DNA of 64,000 bases from Nocardioides sp. J54 (lineage in GTDB: Bacteria > Actinomycetota > Actinomycetes > Propionibacteriales > Nocardioidaceae). The notes beneath the pieces are model-generated. The model did not search any database. It had not been told where the DNA came from and saw only the letters and a program-made list of their open reading frames with translations. The stretch covers positions 26,389 to 90,388 of the forward strand of contig NZ_JAER01000011.1 in assembly GCF_000519005.1 (NCBI RefSeq). Reading direction: 5' to 3'. Positions 25,206 to 34,900 of the stretch are shown here, in pieces (position 1 is the first letter of the stretch; every line of letters begins with the position of its first letter). The translations under genes and the position numbers were made by a program.

Positions 25206-25402
25206 GCTAGATGCGGCGGCGAGTTCCTCAGCCAATTGCCTTGTGACACGTCTCGTCCGCGTTTCGAGGGGCACGAGGACCACAGGAATACCCGTGCGGC
25301 TGTGCGGATGAGGTCCGGGTCCTTGGGGTACTGCGGGAGGGATGCGGCGGGGCGTCCGGGTCGCCACGAGGGTGGCTCGACCGTCGTTGGCGAGGAGGAC
25401 TG

Positions 25403-25807
25403 ATGAAGCACCAGGAGATGCTGAACACCTATCCCGGAGACGTAGGGAACATCGACCAGGAGAAGCTGGCGGCGTGCATCGCCGCGTGCTTCGAGTGCGC
25501 CCAGGCGTGTACGGCTTGCGCTGATGCTTGCCTGGCCGAGGACATGGTGGCCGAGCTGCGAGCCTGCATCCGCACCAACCTGGACTGTGCCGATGTCTGC
25601 GCCGCGACCGGATCCGTCCTGTCGCGCCAGACCGCCGGTGACGCCAACATCGTCCGCACGATCCTGGAGGCATGCGCGGCCGCGTGCAAGGCCTGCGGCG
25701 ACGAATGCGCCAAGCACGGCGACCAGCACGAGCACTGCGCAGTGTGCGCGGAGGCCTGCCGCCGCTGCGAAGACGCCTGCCGCGAGCTGCTCGCCGCGCT
25801 GCGCTGA
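25403..25807 (+). CDS. Cys-rich four-helix copper-storage-like protein (DUF326/Csp)
   Basis: A 134-residue protein with 18 cysteines, mostly spaced CxxxC or CxxC on four helices: AACIAACFECAQACTACADAC, RACIRTNLDCADVC, EACAAACKACGDEC and AVCAEACRRCEDAC (split blocks). This is the pattern of Csp-type copper storage proteins, which fill a four-helix bundle with Cu(I). No signal peptide, so cytosolic. A strong GAGGAGGAC ribosome-binding site precedes the ATG. It opens the metal module that continues with the channel, DUF4396 and DUF305 genes. Confidence 0.88.
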   Translation: MKHQEMLNTYPGDVGNIDQEKLAACIAACFECAQACTACADACLAEDMVAELRACIRTNLDCADVCAATGSVLSRQTAGDANIVRTILEACAAACKACGDECAKHGDQHEHCAVCAEACRRCEDACRELLAALR

Positions 25808-25840
25808 CCGTCGAGATTGGTTGCGGCGGCTCGCTGTCCT

Positions 25841-26914
25841 ATGTCGGCAGCGGGCCTCCGATCGCTTCGCGAATCTGATCCGGAGGCATATGCCTCCCTA
25901 CCGCCAAGGACCGTCTTGCTCGAGACCTTCCTCGTCGTTGTCGGCGCCGTCGTCGTCGCGCTCGTCTTCTTCGACGCGTTGGCCACCACCCTGGCGGTCT
26001 CCGGCGGCGCCGGCCCGTTGACGACCGGCATCCTCGGTGGCGCCTGGCGGGTGGCCTTGCGACTGCACCGCCGAGACCGCAAGTCCAGCCTTCTCAGATT
26101 CGCCGGGCCAGTGATGCTCATCGTGACCGTTCTGACGTGGGTCACCGCACTCTGGGCTGGCTGGACGCTGCTGTTCGTCGGCTCGGACTCCGTCGTGACC
26201 GCGCAGAAGGGCCGCCCGGCGGGCGTCGCCGATGTCGTCTACTTCACCGGGTTCACGCTGTTCACCCTCGGCACCGGTGACTTCGTCGCATCCTCAGCGG
26301 GATGGCGGATCGCGATGGCCGTTGCGGCGTTCTCAGGTCTGTTCCTCATCACCCTGGCCATCACCTATCTCCTGTCGGTTCTCTCCGCGGTCGTTAGCCG
26401 TCGCGTGCTCGCCCAGGAGATCCACGGACTCGGTGACAGCCCGACGCAGATCATGAGGAAGGGCTGGACCGGCGACGGGTTCGACGCGATGTTCCAGCAG
26501 CAGCTGATCTCGCTGTCGTCCTCTGTGGCCACCTCGGCCGAGCAACATCTCGCGTACCCGGTGCTGCACTACTTCCACGCCAGCTCCCGAGACCTGGCCG
26601 CACCGGTCGCGATCGGACACCTCGACGAGGCTCTGACCCTGATCGAGACCTTGAAGCCCCCGCTGCGCCCACGGCCGGCTGTGGTGGATCCGCTGCGGTC
26701 GTCCATCGGCCGCTACCTCACCACCGCCTCCAGCACCACGTGGGCACCGAAGGTCGACGCTCCGCCCCCGCCCGAGACGAGCCAGGCCCTCGATGCCGGA
26801 ATCCCAGTCAGCGGCGCCGCCGTCCGCCAGGCCGCCGAGCACCACCGGGAACGCCGAACCCAGTTGCATCGCCTCGTGGCCAGCGACGGCTGGTCATGGG
26901 AAGGCGCCGGGTAG
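25841..26914 (+). CDS. Ion-channel-domain membrane protein (two-TM K+ channel type)
   Basis: A 357-residue protein. Three to four hydrophobic segments lie in the first 200 residues. The pore loop reads FTLFTLGTGDFVAS, a match to the TxGxGD selectivity filter of potassium channels. The C-terminal 150 residues are soluble with no recognised ligand domain. ATG 25841 is chosen because the frame upstream contains no family features. The gene lies between copper-type genes; its role in metal stress is not known. Confidence 0.78.
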   Translation: MSAAGLRSLRESDPEAYASLPPRTVLLETFLVVVGAVVVALVFFDALATTLAVSGGAGPLTTGILGGAWRVALRLHRRDRKSSLLRFAGPVMLIVTVLTWVTALWAGWTLLFVGSDSVVTAQKGRPAGVADVVYFTGFTLFTLGTGDFVASSAGWRIAMAVAAFSGLFLITLAITYLLSVLSAVVSRRVLAQEIHGLGDSPTQIMRKGWTGDGFDAMFQQQLISLSSSVATSAEQHLAYPVLHYFHASSRDLAAPVAIGHLDEALTLIETLKPPLRPRPAVVDPLRSSIGRYLTTASSTTWAPKVDAPPPPETSQALDAGIPVSGAAVRQAAEHHRERRTQLHRLVASDGWSWEGAG

Positions 26915-26982
26915 CCGCCGCATGCACGCACAAGCCCCTACCGGCACCCACGAATGCCACGACGATCCGGAAAGCGGAACCC

Positions 26983-27801
26983 ATGCAGGAACAGCCCACA
27001 CACCGCGCCGACGTTCCAGGAGACAGCGAGGCTCACCCCGGCCACGGCAGTCACGGCTCCGTCGGTGACGGGCCGGACGACCATCACGGGCAGCACCCCG
27101 AACATGACGATCGTTCAGAACCCGGCCATTCCGGCGGCCACGGCGCGCATGGCGGGCACCCGGATTCCGGTAGTAGGGCCATGGCCGCTAGCGCGACCCT
27201 GCACTGCCTCTCAGGATGCGCGGTCGGCGAGATCAGCGGCCTCATGATCGGCACCGCGATCGGCCTCAGCACTGGCTGGACCATCGCCCTCGCGGTCGGT
27301 CTGGCGTTCTTCTTCGGCTACCTGCTCTCGACCCTTCCGCTGGTGAAGACGGGTCTCGGCCTGGGCGCGGCGCTGGGCGTGGTGTTCGCGGCCGACACGC
27401 TCTCCATCGCCGTCATGGAGATCGTCGACAACGCCGTGATGGCGCTCATCCCGAACGCCATGGACGCCGGGTTGGTGAACTGGATCTTCTGGGTCGGGAT
27501 GGCCATCGCCCTCACGGTCGCGTTCTTCGCCGCCTACCCTGTCAACCGATACCTGCTCCAGCGCGGCAAGGGACACGCCCTCACCCACCAGTACCACCAC
27601 GGGTCCAGTGCCGCGGTGACCGGCGTTCGCCGGTACATCCCGACCTTCCCGACGTCCACACTCGTCGCGGTGATCGCCGCCTTCATGCTGGGCGGTCTCA
27701 TCGTCTCGATCGCCGCAGAAGGCGAAAGCGGCGCCGTGGGCGAAGGTCACGCAGCTCCACGCTCCGATGTTCTGGCTCCGGCGAAGAGCGGAACGTCGTG
27801 A
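26983..27801 (+). CDS. DUF4396 membrane protein with His-rich N-terminus
   Basis: A 272-residue protein. Residues 15-62 are very His/Gly/Asp-rich (about 17 His in PGHGSHGSVGDG, DDHHGQHPEHDD, GHSGGHGAHGGH), a likely metal-binding region. Residues 70-250 carry six or so membrane segments of the DUF4396 type (CLSGCAVGEISGLMIG; LTHQYHHG near the end), a family often found with copper genes. Its stop overlaps the start of the regulator gene (TGATG). Metal uptake or efflux is a reasonable inference. Confidence 0.8.
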   Translation: MQEQPTHRADVPGDSEAHPGHGSHGSVGDGPDDHHGQHPEHDDRSEPGHSGGHGAHGGHPDSGSRAMAASATLHCLSGCAVGEISGLMIGTAIGLSTGWTIALAVGLAFFFGYLLSTLPLVKTGLGLGAALGVVFAADTLSIAVMEIVDNAVMALIPNAMDAGLVNWIFWVGMAIALTVAFFAAYPVNRYLLQRGKGHALTHQYHHGSSAAVTGVRRYIPTFPTSTLVAVIAAFMLGGLIVSIAAEGESGAVGEGHAAPRSDVLAPAKSGTS

Positions 27802-28220
27802 TGGAGCAGATTCAGGATTCCGAGCACCGGCATCCCGTCGACCCAGAGCGGGTCGCGAGGGCCCGCGAACGGGTCCCGACGGGCGAGGAGGGGGACCGGC
27901 TGACCGGCGTGCTGTCGTTGATGGCAGACCCGACCAGGGCCAGGCTCCTGTACGCCCTCGATGTCGTGGAGGAGCTCTGCGTCGGTGACCTGGCCCTGGT
28001 CCTCGATGTCAGCGAGGACGCGGTCTCCTACGGGTTGCGGATCTTGCGCACCGCGGGCCTGGTCACCCGCCGAAAGGAAGGCAGGGTCGTCTACTACCGG
28101 CTCGCCGAGGGGTTCCCAGACCCACTGCGACAGCACTGCCTGCGTCAGCTCATCGAGATGTCCCGCGGACCCCTGGACGAAGACGAGCACGCATCACAAA
28201 CGAAAGGTGGCACGCCATGA
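27801..28220 (+). CDS. ArsR/SmtB-type metalloregulator
   Basis: A 139-residue winged-helix repressor: DPTRARLLYALDVVEELCVGDLALVL, with the ELCVGD motif where CadC/CmtR have ELCxCD (so one Cys only), and SEDAVSYGLRILRTAGLV as recognition helix, KEGRVVYYRL as the wing. A C-terminal Cys (RQHCLRQL) could complete a metal site. It likely controls its own operon with DUF4396 and DUF305 in response to copper or another metal. Overlaps at both ends (27799-27801, 28217-28220). Confidence 0.85.
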   Translation: MEQIQDSEHRHPVDPERVARARERVPTGEEGDRLTGVLSLMADPTRARLLYALDVVEELCVGDLALVLDVSEDAVSYGLRILRTAGLVTRRKEGRVVYYRLAEGFPDPLRQHCLRQLIEMSRGPLDEDEHASQTKGGTP

Positions 28221-28960
28221 ACAGCTCATCTCACCAGACCAATCACCAGCCGCACGACGACCAGCCGGCCGACGCTACCGGCGGCCAAGACGGCGCTCAC
28301 AACCATGACGGCGGCCAGGACGAGATGAAGAAGAAGCACGAACGAGGCATGTACCTGAAGTTCGCCGCCATGATCGCGACGTCGGCCGCCGTGATGTTCG
28401 TGCTCATGTACAGCAGCGTCTACGACGTCGGACACATCCACTACAGTCAGGAGCGCCTCTACATGGCGCTCACCTCCACTGGTGCGATGGCGCTAGTGAT
28501 GCTCGCCTACATGGCCACCATGATGTACAAGAACCGCGTCCTGAACATCGTCATCGTGGTGGCGGCCCTCATCGTCGGTCTCGGCGCCTTCTACGCGTCC
28601 CGAACCCAGCTGTTCATCGACGACGAGAGGTACATGAAGGCGATGGTCCCTCACCACTCGATCGCGATCCTCACCAGCGAACGCGCGGACATCGAGGACG
28701 CCCGGGTCCGCGAGTTGGCCGACCAGATCATCAAGACCCAGCGCCTGGAGATCAAGGAGATGGAGTGGCTCCTCGAGGACATCGAGGAGAACGGCCTTGC
28801 CACCACGAAGGAGGAGGCAGAAGAACGCCCCGTCCCCGACTTCGAGGCCACCGCGGCCGAGGACATCTCATCGCCGGCTGAAGAGCGCCGGGTCACCGCC
28901 GCCCTGGAGTACGTCCTACAGATCACCACACAAAGGCACGTGGACGAACCAAGCAAGTGA
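28217..28960 (+). CDS. DUF305 membrane protein
   Basis: A 247-residue protein. A His/Gly-rich N-terminus (residues 1-40) is followed by three membrane segments (MIATSAAVMFVLMYSSV, LTSTGAMALVMLAYMAT, LNIVIVVAALIVGLGAF) and a DUF305 domain with MVPHHSIAILTSERAD, the HH motif seen in these copper-related ferritin-like proteins. ATG overlaps the regulator stop (ATGA). The C-terminal 60 residues are acidic. Confidence 0.86.
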   Translation: MNSSSHQTNHQPHDDQPADATGGQDGAHNHDGGQDEMKKKHERGMYLKFAAMIATSAAVMFVLMYSSVYDVGHIHYSQERLYMALTSTGAMALVMLAYMATMMYKNRVLNIVIVVAALIVGLGAFYASRTQLFIDDERYMKAMVPHHSIAILTSERADIEDARVRELADQIIKTQRLEIKEMEWLLEDIEENGLATTKEEAEERPVPDFEATAAEDISSPAEERRVTAALEYVLQITTQRHVDEPSK

Positions 28961-29300
28961 CACTTCTGGTAGCCGGCGTCGGCATGGCTGTGCGACCGCG
29001 CAGGCCTCGGCCGCCGGGCCGGTGACCTGCAATGTGGCTGTGGCCAAGTCTACCCCGAGCCGCTGCCATCACCGACGAACACGTCGAACAGCTGCGCGCC
29101 CTCGGGGTTCAGCAACCGAAAGATCACGGACGTCGTAGGCATCGTCGTGCTCAACGTCTTGACCGGCGCATTCAATTTGATGGCGGGCATCGTCCCCGAT
29201 GAATTTTCCGTTTGACCCGACGTCAGCTGCCTGGCTGACCTTGCCCGGGTGCTCGTCGATCTTGTCGTGCCGGAGTGACACCATGGCTCTGAGGTCGTTG
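28961..29300. other. Intergenic stretch with decayed coding sequence
   Basis: About 340 bases between the DUF305 gene and the IS481 element. Weak frames exist: a plus-strand stretch reading ITDVVGIVVLNVLTGAFNLM to a TGA near 29215 looks like the end of a membrane protein, but no start or family is recognised. It ends with TGAC followed by the ACTAGC duplication of the IS. It is probably debris from genes cut by the insertions. Confidence 0.5.
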
Positions 29301-29421
29301 ACTAGCTGTGATGTCCAGGGAGGTTGTACCGCCCGGCATCGGTGAGCCTGCCTGACAGGTGAAGGCCTCCGGTTGTGAAGTGGAGCTGTCTAGTTGAACG
29401 CTTCACCGACCGGAGGCCCTC

Positions 29422-29706
29422 GTGTCCCACGCTAACGCTGCCCTGACCCCGCGCGCCCGTTTGCGGCTCGCCCAGCTCGTCGTCGACCGCGGCTGGACCT
29501 ACGCCGCGGCAGCCAAGATGTTCATGGTCGCCCCGCGCACCGCGAAGAAATGGGCGGACCGCTACCGGGCTGACGGGCCGGCCGGGATGGCTGACCGAAG
29601 CTCGCGGCCGCACTCGAGTCCGACGAGAACCGGTCCAGATCAGGTCCGTCAGATCGTGCGGCTGCGATGGCGTCAACGGCTCGGTCCAGCGCAGATCGCC
29701 GGCCGG
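29422..29706 (+). pseudogene. IS481 transposase, 5' part (helix-turn-helix half)
   Basis: The first 95 codons of an IS481-type transposase: LRLAQLVVDRGWTYAAAAKM, then RTAKKWADRYRADGPAGM, the helix-turn-helix that binds the ends, up to GPAQIAGR, where the IS256 insertion begins. The reading frame does not stop at the junction but runs on into the IS256 transposase frame, making one open frame of 576 codons to 31152. Confidence 0.88.
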
Positions 29707-31204
29707 GGGTGTCAGATGGTCTGTGTAAGGGGTCGGTCTCAGCAAAGGAACGAAGATGAGTGCTGTGACCGAGGGAACCGGGCGACCGGACTACAAGAGA
29801 AGGCGGCCGCCGCTCGGCGGGCTGACCGCGCTGATATGCCGGGCGCGAAGGCTGCTGCCGAGCTCGCTGCGTCGGGAGCGTTGGACGGGCTGTTCGCGAA
29901 GATCGATGCTGGTGAGATCGAGCTGACCGGCGACGGTGGCTTCATCCCCGGGCTGATCAAGGCCACCCTCGAGCGCGGGCTCCAGGCCGAGCTCACGGGC
30001 CATCTGGGCTACGAGAAGGGCGCTCCGGAGGCATCGGCGGTGTCGAACAGTCGGAACGGGACGACGCCGAAGACGGTCGCCACGACGGCCGGTGATGTCG
30101 AGCTGGCGATCCCGCGCGATCGTGACGGGAGCTTCACCCCGCTTCTGGTGCCGAAGGGCAGCCGGCGGCTGAACGGGCTGGACGAGATGATCATCAGCCT
30201 CTACGCCGGCGGGATGACGGTCCGCGACATCGCCCACCACCTTGCCTCGACGATCGGGACCGAGCTCTCCCACGAGACGATCTCGAACATCATCAATGCG
30301 ATCACCGAGGAGATCCTGGAGTGGCAGGCCAGGCCGCTGGACGCGTTCTACCCGGTGGTCTACCTCGACGCGATCGTGGTCAAGGTCCGCGACGGCGGGC
30401 ACGTGATCAACAAGTCCGCCCACATCGCCGTCGGCGTCGACATGGACGGCGTCAAGCACGTCCTGGGGATCTGGATCCAGGACAACGAGGGCGCGAAGTT
30501 CTGGGCCGGTGTGTGCGCCGAGCTGGCCAACCGCGGCGTCCGCGATGTCCTCATCGTGTGCTGCGACGGCCTGACCGGGCTCCCGGAGGCGATCGAGGCG
30601 ACCTGGCAGCAGGCAACCGTGCAGACCTGCGTGGTCCACCTGATCCGTGCGTCGATGCGGTTCGTGTCCTACAGCGACCGCAAGGCCGTGGCGAAGGCCC
30701 TGCGCCCGATCTACACCGCGTCGAATGACAAGACCGCCCGGGAGGCGTTCGCGGACTTCGCGAACTCCAACTGGGGCAAGAAGTACCCCCACGCCGTGGC
30801 GACGTGGGAGGCGGCCTGGGAGCGGTTCATCCCGTTCCTGGCGTTCCCGCCCGAGCTGCGGCGGGTGATCTACACGACCAACAGCATCGAGTCGCTGAAC
30901 TACCAGCTACGCAAGGTCACCAAGAACCGCGGTCACTTCCCCAACGACGAGGCCGTCGTGAAGCTGCTGTGGCTGGCGATCTGCAACATCGAGGACAAAC
31001 GGGCCCGCGAGCGAGCCAAGGAACGCGGCAAGCCGGCTGCGCAGCGGAAGGCCAAGCCCCGACTCGTCCAGGGGCAGGTCGTGACGAACTGGAAGCAGGC
31101 ACTGGGCCAGCTCGCCATCGCCTACCCCGACCGCATCAACCCCTACCTGTAAGAGAAACCCACCACGAGGGACCGATCGCTTACACAGAAATCTTGACAA
31201 GCTC
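29707..31204 (+). mobile_element. IS256-family element inserted in the IS481 transposase
   Basis: Bounded by the duplicated CGCCGGCCGG at 29697-29706 and 31205-31214 (an 8-10 bp target repeat). Its ends are imperfect inverted repeats: CTGTGTAAGGGGTCGGTC on the left and CTGTGTAAGCGATCGGTC read from the right, preceded by similar TGTCAGAT/TGTCAAGAT. It contains one transposase gene. Confidence 0.85.
29836..31152 (+). CDS. IS256-family transposase (mutator type)
   Basis: 438 residues from the internal ATG at 29836. DDE residues: Asp in VVYLDAIVVKVRD, Asp in VLIVCCDGLTGLPEAIE (with the C/D-G motif) and Glu in TTNSIESLNYQLRK. The family normally has some 25 more N-terminal residues; these can be read from the ATG at 29756 (MSAVTEGTGRPDYK) only if one base near 29797 is restored (DYKEKAAAARRAD), suggesting a 1-base deletion. 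Without it the frame is open back to the IS481 ATG at 29422, so an IS481-IS256 chimera could be made. Confidence 0.85.
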   Translation: MPGAKAAAELAASGALDGLFAKIDAGEIELTGDGGFIPGLIKATLERGLQAELTGHLGYEKGAPEASAVSNSRNGTTPKTVATTAGDVELAIPRDRDGSFTPLLVPKGSRRLNGLDEMIISLYAGGMTVRDIAHHLASTIGTELSHETISNIINAITEEILEWQARPLDAFYPVVYLDAIVVKVRDGGHVINKSAHIAVGVDMDGVKHVLGIWIQDNEGAKFWAGVCAELANRGVRDVLIVCCDGLTGLPEAIEATWQQATVQTCVVHLIRASMRFVSYSDRKAVAKALRPIYTASNDKTAREAFADFANSNWGKKYPHAVATWEAAWERFIPFLAFPPELRRVIYTTNSIESLNYQLRKVTKNRGHFPNDEAVVKLLWLAICNIEDKRARERAKERGKPAAQRKAKPRLVQGQVVTNWKQALGQLAIAYPDRINPYL

Positions 31205-31927
31205 CGCCGGCCGGCTCGGCATGCAGGCCTCGACCGTGCACGCAGTGCTCGTGCGCTGCCGGATCAACCGGCTCTCCCACATCGACCGGGTCACCGGCGA
31301 ACCACTACGCCGCTACGAACACCCCACCCCGGCTCACTGATCCATGTCGACGTCACCAAGTTCGCCAACATCCCCGACGGCAGCGGCCATCGGTTCTTGA
31401 GCAGGCAGCAGAGCAAACTCAACGCCCGCGCGACGGCTCGAAGGACCGGTGAACGCGGCAAGCGCTCCCGCCCCGCGATCGGGACCGCGTTCGTGCACAC
31501 CGTGATCGATGACCACTCCCGGGCCGCCTATGCCGAGATCTGCCCCGACGAGAAGGCCGCCACCGCGATCGGAGTGCTGCAACGAGCGACCGCCTGGTTC
31601 GCCGACCACGGCGTCACCATCGAGGGAGTGCTCTCCGACAACGGCTCGGCCTACCGCTCCTACGCCTGGCGCGACGCCTGCGTTGACCTCGGGATCACCC
31701 CCAAGCGGACCCGGCCCTACCGACCGCAGACCAACGGCAAGATCGAACGCTTCCACCGCACCCTGGCCGACGGCTGGACCTACGCCCGGCTCTACGACTC
31801 AACCGCGCAACGCGACGACGCGCTGCCGGGATGGCTCCACTTCTACAATCACCACCGCGCCCACTCAGCAATCGGAGGCAAACCGCCGATCACCCGGCTG
31901 ACCAACCTCCCTGGACATCACAACTAG
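31205..31927 (+). pseudogene. IS481 transposase, 3' part, frameshifted
   Basis: Continues the split transposase after the IS256. AGRLGMQASTVHAVL runs to PLRRYEHPTPAH and a stop; the next frame carries SLIHVDVTKFANIPD onwards, so one base is missing near 31325-31335. The catalytic Asp in VIDDHSRAAYAE, Asp in LSDNGSAY and Glu in NGKIERFHR are intact. The TAG stop at 31925-31927 is supplied by the CTAG target, not by the element. Confidence 0.9.
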
Positions 31928-34900
31928 CCGGTCTGCCGAGGGCGCGGTGGGCGTCTTCCCCAGTCCTTGCCGTGGACGATCTGCGCAGTCCGCCCCGGGA
32001 GTTCGATCGGCGGCAGCTCGTCGTCGCGGCGATTGATGACCTTGTCGTTCAGGTCCCGGTCTGCCTCCCCGTCATGACCGTTGGCCCTCTCCGCCTGGAT
32101 CATGTCGAGTTGCGCGACCTCGTCGTACGGCGCCGCGGTGTAGGCGACCTGAGCAGCCCACATCGCGAGTGCAGGCTCGCCGGCGGCAAGCGCGTGGGTG
32201 GTGACGATGTGTCCGACATCGACGATGGCGCTGGTCATGATGTGGTCCCACCGGTCACCGTCGAGAAGCCAGTTCCAGTGGTCCTTGCGCAGTTCCGTGA
32301 ACGGTTCACCGGTGACCAGTCGAAGCGCCGCGATCAGATCGTCAATGCCGTCGGCCCCGCGACTCTGGCCTCGCGCGCGGAGACGCCGGAAGAGATCCAG
32401 GTCGCACAGGACGCCGTCGAGCCTGTAGAGGGCCGGCGCCTCGGTACCACCGGCAGAAGCGGCCTTCGGCAGGTACGGCTCGCCGGTTCGCGGGTTCGTA
32501 CCCAGCCATCGGCGCAGTTGGCTCATGTCGACCCGGACCCGCTCCGGGCGGATCCCGAACGCGTCGGCGACGTCATGCGCGGTGACCCCGTTGGGGTGGA
32601 GGGCGAGGTACGCCAACAGTTCGACGTAGAACGGCCGTCGGTGTGCCGTTGCCTTTGTGTCCCCGGTCGTCCGGGCCCCGACTGGTCCGAGGAGCACCAG
32701 CTTGGGCGATGACAGCGCGGGCGACTCCCAGCGGGCGAGATCCTCGTCCAGGCCCGGGTCCGCGGTCTCAACAGCCGTGCGAGCCTCACGCGTTGCCTTC
32801 GGCGCGAGCACCTCGACGTCCTCCACGGTCGTCGCGGCGGACTCGGCGTAGACGAGTGCATCGAGAGGCAGCAGGGACGCCTCGCCGACCGCCCCCTCGG
32901 AGCGTGGCTCGGTCAGTTGGTCAACCAGCGCACCCCCGAGGTCCGAGACCACGTTGTCCTCCTCGCGGTCTGGGACGGGAACGACGGTCTCGTCGAGCGT
33001 GAGGTCGAGGAGTAGGGCACACGCGCGGGCCTCGTCCGCACTCAATTCCGCCGCGAGAACATCGACTCCGAGGTTGGGCGACTGGAGGCGCCCGTCGCCG
33101 GTGAGCTGCAGGTGAGCGCTCGAGGAGCGAGGCTCGCCGTCGAGATCCACCAGCACTGCCGCCGAGCGACCGGGGACCGCCTCGATCGCCTCTGCGAGCG
33201 CATCGAGACCCGATGTGGTGGCGTCCGCCGAAGCAATGATCACCGCGTGGAAGTCGTCGGGGTCGACCGGCTCGTTGCTGGACGACAAGTTGCGCGTGAG
33301 CTCGGCGATGAAGCCAGTGTCTCCGGGAGAGTGCGTGCGTAGGCGTCCGAGGTTGAAAGATGCCAGGTCGGCGCCGAGGCCGAGGAGGTCGACCGTCGTG
33401 ACGATCGACCACGGGTTGACGGCCAGTTCAGCCGCCACGTGGCGTGCGAACGAGGCCTTCCGGTCGGTGTCGCCCGTGACGGTGACCGTGCGGAGCTCCT
33501 CGAGGTTGAGGAACAGGAAGGAGCCGTCGTTGCCTTGCCCGACGCTCACCAGGAGTGGGTAGGGCGGGAACGAGTTCTCGGGGCGCTCGGGCACCGCGGC
33601 CAGACCGATTCGCCACTCGGTGCCTGCCCCCGACCATGGCTCTGGCAGCTGGGCTGGCTCGCCAAGAACGAGGGAGATCTCGTCGGCAGAGAGCGTCGCG
33701 GTGACCAGGCGCAGCGCCGGCAGAGATCGCATTGCGGCGTCGAGTGCGTCGATCCGGGGCGCGACCACCGATGCGGTGGCCCGTGCCGTCTTCTCGGCTG
33801 GAACTAGCTCGGCGGGCGGGGGAGGGATGACCCTCCCCGGACGTCGATGGCGCAGTTGGGTTCGTCGTTGCGCGCGCAGCGCGATCCAGAGCGCGCCGCC
33901 GAGGACCGCTCCCGCCCCGGCGAGGCCGGGAACGAGCCAGCTGGGCACGACGCTGTCATCCGAACTCTTGCCTGGCGCGTCGGAGTCAGCCTCCGCTTCG
34001 CCGACCGGTTCAGAAGGCGTCACCTCGGGCGGGGGTGGGCTTGTATCGGGAGCCTTCTCGGGCGGCGTGGCGTGCTTCGGTTCCCGTGAGTCCGGCGGCG
34101 GCTGGCCGGGGATGGTCAGCTTCCACCCGGGCAGGATCAGGTCGGGATCTGTGAGGCGGTCTCCGTTGGGCTGGACGGTGTTCCGGGAGGCCTCGTAGAT
34201 CGTGGGGTAGGCGTCGGCGTCGCCGAGCTCGTGCTCTGAGATCTCCGAGAGGGTGTCGCCGGGCTGCACGATGTAGGCGTCCGCCGGAGCGGTCTCGGCG
34301 ACAGGCACTCGCAGGATGGTGCCCGGCAGGAGGAAGTCGGGACGACCGTCGAGGACGGCCCGGTTGAGCGCGACGAGCTCGACGTACCGTGTGCCGTCGC
34401 CGAGGCGCTCTTCGGCGATCTTCCAGAGGCTGTCGCCACGCTTGACCGTGTATCGCTCGACCTCTGGCTCTCTCTCCTGGTCGTGCTCGACCGTTGGCGC
34501 CGGTGCAGCGGCAGCGGCGGGCGCGACCGTGACTCGGGAGTCATCGCGCAATGGTGTGGCTGTCGCGGCGGCCTCGGCCCTCGGCTGGGGCAGGAGCGTG
34601 GTCGCCGTCGGCAAGGCGACGAAGAGCAGGGCAGCTGCCGCGACGAGTCGATCGGCCGCGACCTGCGGCACGGCCAGTCCAGGCAACCGTGGCGTGCGGA
34701 TGCCCCTAACCTGCGCGACGATCGATGCGACGACCTGGCAGGTGAACACTGCCCAGGCGATCCAGCAGACCGCGGCGATCAGCTCGACCACGAGCGTGCC
34801 GTCGTCCGGTGCGGTGAGTCGCGACCACGCGAACTGCGCCAGGTCCGGAACCGCGTCGATCGCGACCAAGACGGCCGGTACACCGAGCACGAAAGCGACA

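Larger units (their letters stand above)
29307..31922 (+). mobile_element. IS481-family element, interrupted by IS256
   Basis: Ends are a perfect 20-bp inverted repeat, TGTGATGTCCAGGGAGGTTG, at 29307-29326 and (complement) 31903-31922. ACTAGC is duplicated just outside at 29301-29306 and 31923-31928, the NCTAGN target typical of IS481 elements. The transposase is split by the IS256 insertion and also frameshifted, so the element cannot move by itself. Confidence 0.93.

Noticed and set aside
25817..25840. An earlier start for the channel-like protein at 25817
   Set aside because: The extra eight residues have no family features and the ATG at 25841 gives the more typical N-terminus.
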